The notes under the pieces: generated by a model | What the model saw: only the letters and a program-made list of their open reading frames with translations | The model's database searches: none | Told to the model about the DNA's origin: nothing | Shown here: positions 30,731 to 41,900 of the stretch, one piece after another | Numbering within the stretch: the stretch's first letter is position 1 | Layout of the letters: every line of letters starts with the position of its first letter | Program-made: the position numbers and the translations under genes | Assembly: GCA_000711775.1 (NCBI GenBank) | Contig: ARYC01005037.1 | Coordinates: forward strand, 1 to 64,000 | From: Oxytricha trifallax | Lineage: Eukaryota; Ciliophora; Spirotrichea; Sporadotrichida; Oxytrichidae | Direction of reading: 5' to 3' | Length of the DNA stretch: 64,000 nt

Positions 30731-30893
30731 ATCATGATTTATAGAATGTGATATATAATAATTTAATAACTCGTTTAAATATAAATACTCTCTAATGAAA
30801 CCCAGAACAACACTCTAATATAAAGATAACGTGTGACGATATGTCTTGTTGCTGCGCTGTGGGACCACTCAACCTTAAGGAGAGTAAAAGCTT

Positions 30894-31811
30894 ATGAATA
30901 CAATTTAAAATATTGAAAAGATATTAAAGGTTTCAATCAGGTTTGTAAGGAAAGTTTGCTAAGTTAAGGAGAAACCCAAAAACTATGCCATACAAGAAAA
31001 ACTTTAGAATAAGCGAAAATTATAGGACCATCACATAAACTTCATAATAAGCGAGCAAACACTAGAGAAACAAAAAGGATTATTACTTTAAACTCGATCC
31101 ATGCTATTTCATAAAAAGTTCCCGTAATATGAAGCTACCCCTTCCACACTTCAATATATTAACAAGAAAAATAAGATAAAGTACAAAGTGATGAAAAGCA
31201 CCTTAACCCCAAGCATGGTAAAACTTCAATCCATTTATGTGTAGAAATTTGAAAGATTGGATCACTTTTGGAAATGGTTAGCTTTGGCAGAAAAATTATT
31301 TGCATTGATGGATCATATTTAAGCCATACCAGATTGAGCAGCACTCATGGGCTAGGCCTCACTAAAATTAAAAACTCCAAGAAATAATTCTAAAACTTAA
31401 GACTTTCGCTACTAAAGTCGGAATAAGCCAGGAGTTCGGGTTGGAGGGCTACTTCATAAAACTGAAATCTATCAACTCAGCAGATGTCTCAGCTATGATT
31501 GAATATCTGCACATAAAGAACCAACAATTTAGAATAGTAATTTTCTGGGATAATTTAAGAAGTCACCATAACAAGGCGGTACAAGAGAAGATAAAATCCT
31601 ATAACAGTGTCTGTTTAACGCGCCATACTCTCCAGAGTATCATTATATAGAAGAGGTGTTTTCTTAAGTAAAGCACTAGTATAGACAAGAAGTGACAGGA
31701 AGCAACTTCCAGTTGGGCGAGCATGCTCATATTTAAATCATTAAAAGGGCAATAGAGAGTATATCAGGATAAGCGATTAAAAGGGTTATATTAAGGCATA
31801 TAGAAAAATGA
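30894..31811 (+). CDS. DDE transposase (module C)
   Basis: Starts MNTIQNIEKILKVSIRFVRK (helix-turn-helix-like), then ITLNSIHAML-type and HKKFPQYEATPSTLQYINKK, typical of the second DNA-binding helix group of IS630/Tc1 enzymes. The catalytic core: RKIICIDGSYLSHTR (first Asp), RIVIFWDNLRSHHNKAVQEK (second Asp) and PYSPEYHYIEEVFSQVK (Glu), ending HIEK at TGA 31809-31811. The frame changes after ALMDHI, near 31.4 kb and before PYSPEY, so it is damaged. It is only distantly like the module A enzyme, but the second Asp block (DNLRxHH) is shared. Confidence 0.75.
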
Positions 31812-31924
31812 AAAATTATTTAAACTCTTAAAGTTGTTTATAAAACACAGATTATAATTCTTTTTGAGAATTGTTCATTCCATGGAACTTTTTTCTGGCA
31901 CCCTTTCCTGATAAGACTCCTGAG

Positions 31925-32630
31925 TCATGGTGACGTCCCCAAGTTGCCCAACGAGTGCTTCTTACCCTTACTTTTGCTTAGATAGTCATTAAAAGAAGCA
32001 GAGATTTCATGGTGCTATCGTTTTTATTTATGAGTGCGAGGCTTAGATTTCAACTTTAGCATGGCAAGGGCTTTCCCCTTAGACTCTAAATAAATAATTA
32101 ATTTATATAAGAAACTAACTTGAGTAAAATGGTTCATTTTCTAGCTATCTATAAACATCATCCTTTATTATAATTTTTTCTTTCTATTCATCTAGAGTTT
32201 CACTTAAGTTTCTGGCTCTGTTTGCATGCTTTATCAGCATCGATAGATAGTTAGTATGGAGAGTGCCTAACACCCCATAGAAATATTTTCTGTCAGGAAG
32301 GACATGATGGTCAGGGTAGTAGTTCATATATTTCATTATCAATGGGTCTTCTTGAACCTGCTTGAATATATTCTAAACAGAAAGTTCTTCATAGAAAGGT
32401 ACGTTCAGCTACACAACCTCCCCTGATCATAAGAGCAGTTTTCACCCGATAAGAAGTCCTTGATGAACCTCATGGTGACATGGTCATCGTTTGGTAAAAA
32501 GTACCCCTCTACATATATTAAAAAAAAGAATCTTACTGTTATATCTCAATAAATTAATCTATTCATTTTTGGATCTAAGTTTATTTTAGAACTCTCTAAC
32601 GTCATGGCTATGGACGCCCTGACTTTCCAT
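31925..32630 (-). CDS. TBE 22-kD-like protein homologue (module C)
   Basis: Core on the minus strand: DDHVTMRFIKDFLSGENCSY, then LNVPFYEELSVQNIFKQVQE and LPDRKYFYGVLGTLHTNYLS, aligning with TKISFLKALLSEE, IKIPNYPEISVTNLYDD and LPERNFFFGVLGTLKPDYLN of the TBE protein. The GVLGTL block is almost identical. Start at 32630 (MESQGVHSHDVREFQ) and end at TGA 31925 are the best available. Two or three frameshifts. Confidence 0.7.
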
Positions 32631-33672
32631 TGATCTATTATTTTAAAATTAATCTATAAAACCTTAAAACGAATTCTTTTAGCTATTCTGTTCTAATGTT
32701 TGATTCATGATTTTAATATACGATAGTTTAATGAAATTTAGGCTTGAGCGAAACCTTTACATGCTGACTAGAATATATTATTGGAATTTATAATATGAAT
32801 TAAGTTTAATATAAAAGGTTTCCATTTCAAGAATAATAAAAAATTATTCTTATAATATAATTAATCGAACTAAACCCATGAACCTAAACCCCATCATAGG
32901 GTTCATGGCTGTGATTTTAGAAAATGATATAATTTATAAACATTAGACACTATGTGCATTTATTCTTTTAATTTTTGAGATATTTACTTACACTCTCATT
33001 CTATGTTGTCCATCCTAAATTTTCACTCAAAAAAGTTGCTCATCCTAAGTTTTCACTCATTTTATTTATACCTTTTTGTTCGATCAGCAATCTCTGGCTG
33101 AAATTCGTATTGATTATGCAGCTATAATTAGTAGTGAAGAAAGAGTAAGTAAAAATGAATTATAATTGCTTTTCTGGATAAATTTCTACTTTCTATAATA
33201 TATAGCTATCTTGGTTGTCTATAGAATAACTATTTTTAAAACAAAGAGATAACTACTACTTAGTCAATTGTGTACTAAAAGAAGAAATATCGTTTAAAAA
33301 ATATTTTTTTTGTAATTTAGAATATATTATAAGTACCTATGACAATGTCATGACATGATCAGCTAATAAATTAACAGAGGCAAAATATTTATATATTAAA
33401 ATAATATTTAATAATTCTTGGTTTCCTCATATAAATAACTAAATAATTTTTAATTATATTATATTTAATGAAATTATTAAAAAATGGTTTGTTGGCATGT
33501 GGGTATGTATCAAATAAAAACCCTTAAACCCATTTGAGATTTCATACCTAAGTTTCTACTCAAAAAAAATGTGGCCTCATAAGTTTTCACTCTTTCAAAT
33601 ATTCAAATAAAAAACAAGATAAAGTAGCTATAGAGAGAAAAAACTACAGATAGAATTATATATTATTATTTC
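32631..33672. other. Gap inside module C with short repeats
   Basis: No gene seen. CATCCTAAATTTTCACTCA (33011-33029) is repeated with one change at 33041-33059, and a weaker form is near 33590. CCATGAACC and GGTTCATGG at about 32876-32910 form a short hairpin. It may hold the promoter of the downstream C2H2-MT-A70 gene. Confidence 0.45.
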
Positions 33673-34632
33673 ATGCCAAAGAGAATGAGAGAATAGAAAA
33701 TCAAGGCTTCTTCATAATACTTGTGCAACTACTGTGAGCCACCAACCAACCATGAGAACTTAAATTCACTGGAAGTGCATCAAAACAATTATCATAGAGA
33801 TGCCCATAAGACAGCAAGAAAAGCAATAAAACTAAAAGAACGCTCATGCCAGCACTGTCACAAGGTTATGGGAAGGGTATTTAATTGTGAGCGACACGAA
33901 AAAATTTGCAAAAAAAACTCCATCAAAAATAAAGTATAAGACTTCAAGAGAGATGACAGCAGTACTTAGGAATTTCCAATAGGTCCTGCAAAAGCTGAGA
34001 CAGAGATTTAAGATGGGTATAGGCTTATAACCATCCATTAGAAAGTATACTAAGCAACTTACAAAATAATAAGATAACCGGTCATATTCCATGGAGACTT
34101 GAGAGATTATAAAATGTGGGAACTAATTGCTAAAGATGCTATGCAAAGATACTAACAACTTTACGAAGTAGTTCTGATGGACTCTTTCTATAGAATAAAC
34201 AAGGAGTTCCTCATGATACAGTCTCTGACGAGGAAATTCTCAAAATACCTATAGAGTTGGTGCAAGAAAGAGGAATACTCATAATGTGGTTTGTGAACCA
34301 AAAGAAAGATGTTGCAAGATAATTTATGAAAATTCACGGCTATAATGAAGTTGAGAAAGGTGAGCGGATTAAACTCACAAAAAATCAGAAATTACACAAA
34401 GGATCTGGCATGTACACAGCTCACAATAACGAGAGCTTTCTTATAGGCAAGAAGGACTACGTGGCAGACATGCTCAAGTACCACGTTACCGATAATTTCA
34501 TCATCTCTAAAGTAGGAAACCACTCAGTAAATAGCCCCAGATAGACTCAATTTAGAAGTTTTCGCGAGACCTAATAACATAAAAAATAATTTCAATTCTT
34601 TTGGTAACCAGCTCGAACAGACAGAGACATGA
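33673..34632 (+). CDS. C2H2 zinc finger + MT-A70 domain, DPPW replaced (module C)
   Basis: Starts MPKRMREQKIKASSQYLCNY and contains YLCNYCEPPTNHENLNSLEV HQNNYH (finger 1) and RSCQHCHKVMGRVFNCERHE KIC (finger 2). The MT-A70 part begins FHGDLRDYKMWELIAKDAMQ and YEVVLMDSFYR, where family enzymes have xDPPW. After a single one-base shift at about 34.2 kb: PHDTVSDEEILKIPIELVQE, RGILIMWFVN, MKIHGYNEVEKGERIKL, KGSGMYTAHNNESFLIGKKD and FIISKVGNHSVNSPR. A second shift gives LEVFARPNNIKNNFNSFGNQ and a TGA at 34630-34632. The fold looks complete except for a deletion of about 25 residues (the KPxxIYxIIE block). Loss of DPPW implies no catalysis, as in METTL14 or ciliate MTA9, or decay. Confidence 0.8.
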
Positions 34633-34679
34633 GCTATGGAAAGGATTAAACTAGCAGTTTAAGTATACAACTAAAATTG

Positions 34680-35091
34680 TAGGAATACATTTGATTTGGG
34701 AAAATGAATTAATAATAAATTAATAAACAATTAAAATATTGGCAGTTAACTTTCTGGAAACTCTAAAAATATGGTACTTGTTCGATAGAGAATTCAAAAT
34801 AGCTGGACTTTAATATTGGCGGTATACCTCTATCGCATCTCAGGAGAGAAATAAATCATTTTAAATTTTGGGTAATTTCTTAAGTTGATTTTAATGCAAA
34901 ATTAAAATCAAGTTAACTCTCTTCAGGAATGCGATAGAGGTATACCGCCAATAGAAAAGTCCAGCTAATTTTGAATTCTCTATCGAACAATGACCATATT
35001 AACAGGGTTTACAGAAAGTTAACAGGCAATATATTAATAATTAATTAAATTATTCTTAATTTATTTTCAAAAATCAAATGTATTCATACTA
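34680..35091. repeat. Foldback element, copy 3
   Basis: Left arm from TAGGAATACATTTGATTTGG, right arm mirrored to ATCAAATGTATTCATA; inner words TAGCTGGACTTTAATATTGG and ATAGAGAATTCAAAA, with their mirrors. Arms about 170 bases, spacer about 65. It lies between the end of the C2H2-MT-A70 gene and the resumption of the satellite at 35129. More diverged than copy 1. Confidence 0.8.
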
Positions 35092-35446
35092 TAATTATTA
35101 TAATAAGTTTAAAAAATTATATATCATGAATCGAGAGTATAGTCAAAAGTGATTAGACATTTAAATCAATGCAGTTTAAAAGAATTTCGTCTCTTTCAAG
35201 AGAGTGAAAAAGGAATAACTAGAAAGCCTTATATCCGCTCTCCATGTTAATATTGATATGAGCAGCTTCTTAAATGATGGCCATTAGTGATTTAATTATA
35301 AATGGGATTTTTCTTATTCCAGATGTCTATTTTATATCTTATAAAGGGTTCAGAGAAAGAGAGAGGAAAACTTTGCTTCAAAAGTAGATAGTAGGCTAAA
35401 TACTATAAAGATTCAAGTTAAGAGTGAGCCGTTATATATTATATGA

Positions 35447-35929
35447 TATTTTAAAAGCATCTCTATAAATAATGCCTTCATAGAATTCAAATTGTTCCAT
35501 TACTAAAATCTCAACTTAGCAAATCGAGAATTATGTCTCTTTAGCAAGACTAATACTTTTAACGAAGCATTTCAAGCCTTTAACTAAGTTTCGGCTAAAA
35601 TGAGTTGCTGGAGGTTAATTAAATTTAGATTCTCTACTTTATTTATTCTTCGCATTTCCTTTTTTGCCGACGAGATGCATCCAAATTATCTAAAAACAAA
35701 TAGAGATCTAAATATGTATTGGAAATTAAAGAACAAATTTCTTAAAACTTTTATTTCTTTCTTCACTAAATTTTCAATTCTTTATAGTTGTAACGAGTTT
35801 TGTGTTGAAAGGAAAACAACCAAACATGCATACAAGATTATGTTGGCATTTTTATATGTGTTAATTAACGCATTTTTCATTAAGCTTTGCAAAGTATAGA
35901 AGGAAGCGAATATCTCGTTAATATAATGA
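35447..35929 (+). other. Conserved open frame within the satellite unit (shown for the first unit)
   Basis: Under the ciliate code this frame has no TGA from 35447 to 35927, 160 codons; from the ATG at 35600 it gives 109 residues (MSCWRLIKFRFSTLFILRIS ... FFIKLCKVQKEANISLIQ). The same block is intact in about a third of the units and broken by small indels in the others. Differences include both silent and amino-acid changes (KNKFLKT / KNAFLKT / KNEFHKT). I see no family and no clear selection on the protein, so I do not call it a gene. Confidence 0.35.
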
Positions 35930-38900
35930 AAATTTGTTTTGAAAGATCCTCAATGGAAAGTTAAACTTAAAGTAGAGATCTAGTTGTTCAAAATATTAAA
36001 TGAAACTTAATCATCTAGAGACTAGTGAGAGAAATTTACATTCTATAAACAATCCCATTGGATAGGCAATTCAAGTTGATAATTTTTAACTTCGAGTAAA
36101 TTAATGCAACACACTTTTATAACAGTCTAAGATATAACTTTGTTATCGGCGGTTAAGATAATTTGCACATGGATGGAAATTCAAGAAATACTTAAATAAA
36201 CTGTAACAAGCATATTCTATAATCAAGAGTATAGTCAAAAGCGAATAGACATTTAAATCAATGCAGTTTAAAAGAATTACGTCTCTTTCAAGAGAGTGAA
36301 AAAGGAATAACTAAAAAGCCTTATTTCCGCTCTCCATGTTAATATTGATATGAGCAGCTTCTTAAATGATGGCCATTAGTGATTTAATTATAAATGGGAT
36401 TTTTCTTATTCCAGATATCTATTTTATATCTTATAAAGGGTTCAGAGAAGAGAGAGAGAGAGGAAAACTTTGCTTCAAAAGTAGATAGTAGGCTAAAATA
36501 CTATAAAGATTCAAGTTAAGAGTGAGCCGTTATATATTATATGATATTTTAAAAGCATCTCTATAAATAATGCCTTCATAGAATTCAAATTGTTCCATTA
36601 CTAAAATCTCAACTTAGCAAATCGAGAATTATGTCTCTTTAGCAAGACTAATACTTTTAACGAAGCATTTCAAGCCTTTAACTAAGTTTCGGCTAAAATG
36701 AGTTGCTGGAGGTTAATTAAATTTAGATTCTCTACATTATTTATTCTTCGCATTTCCTTTTTTGCCGACGAGATGCATCCAAATTATCTAAAAACAAATA
36801 GAGATCTAAATATGTATTGGAAATTAAAGAACGCATTTCTTAAAACTTTTATTTCTTTCTTCACTAAATTTTCAATTCTTTATAGTTGTAACGAGTTTTG
36901 TGTTGAAAGGAAAACAACCAAACATGCATACAAGATTATGTTGGCATTTTTATATGTGTTAATTAACGCATTTTTCATTAAGCTTTGCAAAGTATAGAAG
37001 GAAGCGAATATCTCGTTAATATAATGAAAATTTGTTTTGAAAGATCCTTAATGGAAAGTTAAACTTAAAGTAGAGATCTAGTTGTTCAAAATATTAAATG
37101 AAACTTAATCATCTAGAGACAAGTGAGAGAAATTTACATTCTATAAACAATCCCATTGGATAGGCAGTTCAAGTTAATAATTTTTAACTTCGAGTAAATT
37201 AATGCAACACACTTTTATAACAGTCTAAGATATATCTATGTTATCGGCGGTTAAGATAATTTGCTCATTGAAATTCAAGAAATACTTAAATAAACTGTAA
37301 CAAGCATATTCTATAATCGAGAGTATAGTCAAAAGCGAATAGACATTTAAATCAATGCAGTTTAAAAGAATTTCGTCTCTTTCAAGAGAGTGAAAAAGGA
37401 ATAACTAAAAAGCCTTATATCCACTCTCCATGTTAATATTGATATGAGCAGCTTCTTAAATGATGGCCTTAGTGATTTAATTATAAATGGGATTTTTCTT
37501 ATTCCAGATATCTATTTTATATCTTATAAAGGTTCAGAGAAAGAGAGAGGAAAACTTTGCTCCAAAAGTAGATAGTAGACAAATACTATAAAGATTCAAG
37601 TTAAGAGTGAGCCATTACATATTAAATGATATTTTAAAAGCACTCTATAAATAATGCCTTCATAGAATTAAAATTGTTCCATTACTAAATCTCAACTTAG
37701 CAAATCGAGAATTATGTCTCTTTAGTAAGACGAATACTTTCAACGAAGCAATTCAAGACTTTAACTAAACTTCGGCTAAAATGAATTGCTGGAGGTGAAT
37801 TAAATTTAGATTCTCTACAATATTTATTCTTCGCATTTCCTTTTTTGCCGACGAGATGCATCCAAATTATCTAAAAATAGAGATCGAAATATGTATTGGA
37901 AATTAAAGAACAAATTTCTTAAAACTTTTATTTCTTTCTTCACTAAATTTTCAATTCTTTATAGTTGTAACGAGTTTTGTGTTGAAAGGAAAACAACCAA
38001 ACATGCATACAAGATTATGTTGGCATTTTTATATGTGTTAATTAACGCATTTTTCATTAAGCTTTGCAAAGTATAGAAGGAAGCGAATATCTCGTTAATA
38101 TAATGAAAATCTGTTTTGAAAGATCCTCAATGGAAAGTTAAACTTAAAGTAGAGATCTAGTTGTTCAAAATATTAAATGAAACTTAATCATCTAGAGACT
38201 AGTGAGAGAAATTTACATTCTATAAACAATCCCATTGGATAGGCAATTCAAGTTAATAATTTTTAACTTCGAGTAAATTAATACAACACACTTTTATAAC
38301 AGTCTAAGATATAACTTTGTTATCGGCGGTTAAGATAATTTGCACATGGATGGAAATTCAAGAAATACTTAAATAAACTGTAACAAGCATATTCTATAAT
38401 CGAGAGTATAGTCAAAATCGAATAGACATTTAAATCAATGCAGTTTAAAAGAATTTCGTCTCTTTCAAGAGAGTGAAAAAGGAATAACTAGAAAGCCTTA
38501 TATCCGCTCTCCATGTTAATACTGATATGAGCAGCTTCTTAAATGATGGCCTTTGTGATTTAATTATAAATGGGATTTTTCTTATTCCAGATGTCTATTT
38601 TATATCTTATAAAGGGTTCAGAGAAAGAGAGAGGAAAACTTTGCTTCAAAAGTAGATAGTAGGCTAAATACTATAAAGATTCAAGTTAAGAGTGAGCCGT
38701 TATATATTATATGATATTTTAAAAGCATCTCTATAAATGGCCTTATAATTATTGTTCCATTACTAAAATCTCAACTTAGCAAATCGAGAATTATGTCTCT
38801 TTAGCAAGACGAATACTTTTAACGAAGAATTTCAAGACTTTAACTAAACTTCGGCTAAAATGAATTGCTGGAAGTGAATTAAATTTAGATTCTCTACATT

Positions 38901-41900
38901 ATTTATTATTCGCATTTCCTTTGTTGCCGACGAGATGCATCCAAATTATCTAAAAATAGAGATCAAAATATGTATTGGAAATTAAAGAACAAATTTCATA
39001 AAACCTTTATTTCTTTCTTCAGTAACTTTTAAATCCTTAATAGTTGTAACAAGCTTTGTGTTGAAAGGAAAACAACCAAACATACATACAAGATCATGTT
39101 GGCATTTTTATATATGTTAATTAACGCATTTTTCATTAAGCTTTGCAAAGTATAGAAGGAAACGAATATCTCGTTAATATAATGAAAATCAGTTTTGAAA
39201 GATCCTCAATGGAAAGTTAAACTTAAAGTAGAGATCTAGTTGTTCAAAATATTAAATGAAACTTAATCATCTAGAGACAAGTGAGAAAAATTTACATTCT
39301 ATAAACAATCCCATTGGATAGGAAATACAAGTTAATAATTTTTAACTTCGAGTAAATTAATACAACACACTTTTATAACAGTCTAAGATATAACTTTGTT
39401 ATCGGCGGTTAAGATAATTTGCACATGGATGGAAATTCAAGAAATACTTAAATAAACTGTAACAAGCATATTCTATAATCGAGAGTATAGTCAAAAGCGA
39501 ATAGACATTTAAATCAATGCAGTTTAAAAGAATTTCGTCTCTTTCAAGAGAGTGAAAAAGGAATAACTAAAAAGCCTTATATCCACTCTCCATGTTAATA
39601 TTGATATGAGCAGCTTCTTAAATGATGGCCTTTGTGATTTAATTATAAATGGGATTTTTCTTATTCCAGATGTCTATTTTATATCTTATAAAGGGTTCAG
39701 AGAAAGAGAGAGGAAAACTTTGCTTCAAAAGTAGATAGTAGGCTAAATACTATAAAGATTCAAGTTAAGAGTGAGCCGTTATATATTATATGATATTTTA
39801 AAAGCATCTCTATAAATAATGCCTTCATAGAATTCAAATTGTTCCATTACTAAAATCTCAACTTAGCAAATCGAGAATTATGTCTCTTTAGCAAGACTAA
39901 TACTTTAACGAAGCATTTCAAGCCTTTAACTAAGTTTCGGCTAAAATGAGTTGCTGGAGGTTAATTAAATTTAGATTCTCAACGTTATTTATTCTTCGCA
40001 TTTCCTTTTTTGCCGACGAGATGCATCCAAATTATCTAAAAACAAATAGAGATCTAAATATGTATTGGAAATTAAAGAACGAATTTCATAAAACTTTTAT
40101 TTCTTTCTTCACTAAATTTTCAATTCTTTATAGTTGTAACAAGTTTTGTGTTGAAAGGAAAACAACCAAACATACATACAAGATTATGTTGGCATTTTTA
40201 TATGTGTTAATTAACGCATTTTTCATTAAGCTTTGCAAAGTATAGAAGGAAGCGAATATCTCGTTTATATAATGAAAATCTGTTTTGAAAGATCCTCAAT
40301 GGAAAGTTAAACTTAAAGTAGAGATCTAGTTGTTCAAAATATTAAATGAAACTTAATCATCTAGAGACTAGTGAGAGAAATTTACATTCTATAAACAATC
40401 CCATTGGATAGGCAATTCAAGTTAATAATTTTTAACTTCGAGTAAATTAATACAACACACTTTTATAACAGTCTAAGATATAACTATGTTATCGGCGGTT
40501 AAGATAATTTGCACATTGAAATTCAAGAAATACTTAAATAAACTGTAACAAGCATATTCTATAATCAAGAGTATAGTCAAAAGCGAATAGACATTTAAAT
40601 CAATGCAGTTTAAAAGAATTTCGTCTCTTTCAAGAGAGTGAAAAAGGAATAACTAAAAAGCCTTATATCCACTCTCCATGTTAATATTGATATGAGCAGC
40701 TTCTTAAATGATGGCCATTAGTGATTTAATTATAAATGGGATTTTTCTTATTCCAGATATCTATTTTATATCTTATAAAGGGTTAGAGAAAGAGAGAGAA
40801 AAACTTTGCTTCAAAAGTAGATAGTAGGCAAAATACTACAAAGATTCAAGTTAAAAGTGAGCCATTACATATTATATGATATTTAAAAAGCACTCTATAA
40901 ATAATGCATTCATAGAATTCAAATTGTTCCATTACTAAAATCTCAACTTAGCAAATCGAGAATTATGTCTCTTTAGCAAGACTAATACTTTAACGAAGCA
41001 TTTCAAGCCTTTAACTAAGTTTCGGCTAAAATGAGTTGCTGGAGGTTAATTAAATTTAGATTCTCAACGTTATTAATTCTTCGCATTTCCTTTTTTGCAG
41101 ACGAGATGCATCCAAATTATCTAAAAACAAATAGAGATCTAAATATGTATTGGAAATTAAAGAACAAATTTCATAAAACTTTTATTTCTTTCTTCACTAA
41201 ATTTTCAATTCTTTATAGTTGTAACAAGTTTTGTGTTGAAAGGAAAACAACCAAACATACATACAAGATCATGTTGCCATTTTAATATGTGTTAATTAAC
41301 GCATTCTTCATTAAGCTTTGCAAAGTATAGAAGGAAACGAATATCTCGTTAATATAATGAAAATCTGTTTTGAAAGATCCTCAATGGAAAGTTAAACTTA
41401 AAGTAGAGATCTAGTTGTTCAAAATATTAAATGAAACTTAATCATCTAGAGACTAGTGAGAGAAATTTACATTCTATAAACAATCCCATTCGATAGGCAA
41501 CTCAAGTTAATAATTTTTAACTTCGAGTAAATTAATACAACACACTTTTATAACAGTCTAAGATATACTATGTTATCGGCGGTTAAGATAATTTGCTCAT
41601 TGAAATTCAAGAAATACTTAAATTAACTGTAACAAGCATATTCTGTAATCAAGAGTATAGTCAAAAGCGAATAGACATTTAAATCAATGCAGTTTAAAAG
41701 AATTTCGTCTCTTTCAAGAGAGTGAAAAAGGAATAACTAAAAAGCCTTATTTCTGCTCTCCATGTTAATATTGATATGAGCAGCTTCTTAAATGATGGCC
41801 ATTAGTGATTTAATTATAAATGGGATTTTTCTTATTCCAGATGTCTATTTTATATCTTATAAAGGGTTCAGAGAGAGAGGGAGAGGAAAACTTTGCTTCT

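Larger units (their letters stand above)
30731..34679. mobile_element. Transposon module C: DDE transposase, 22-kD-like gene, C2H2-MT-A70
   Basis: An insertion in the satellite (with the foldback at its right end the whole insert is 30731-35128). It carries a DDE transposase (plus, 30894-31811), a 22-kD homologue (minus, 31925-32630) and a C2H2-MT-A70 gene (plus, 33673-34632). It has no C4A4 ends and I could not find a terminal inverted repeat. Gene set as module A, gene order different. Confidence 0.65.
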
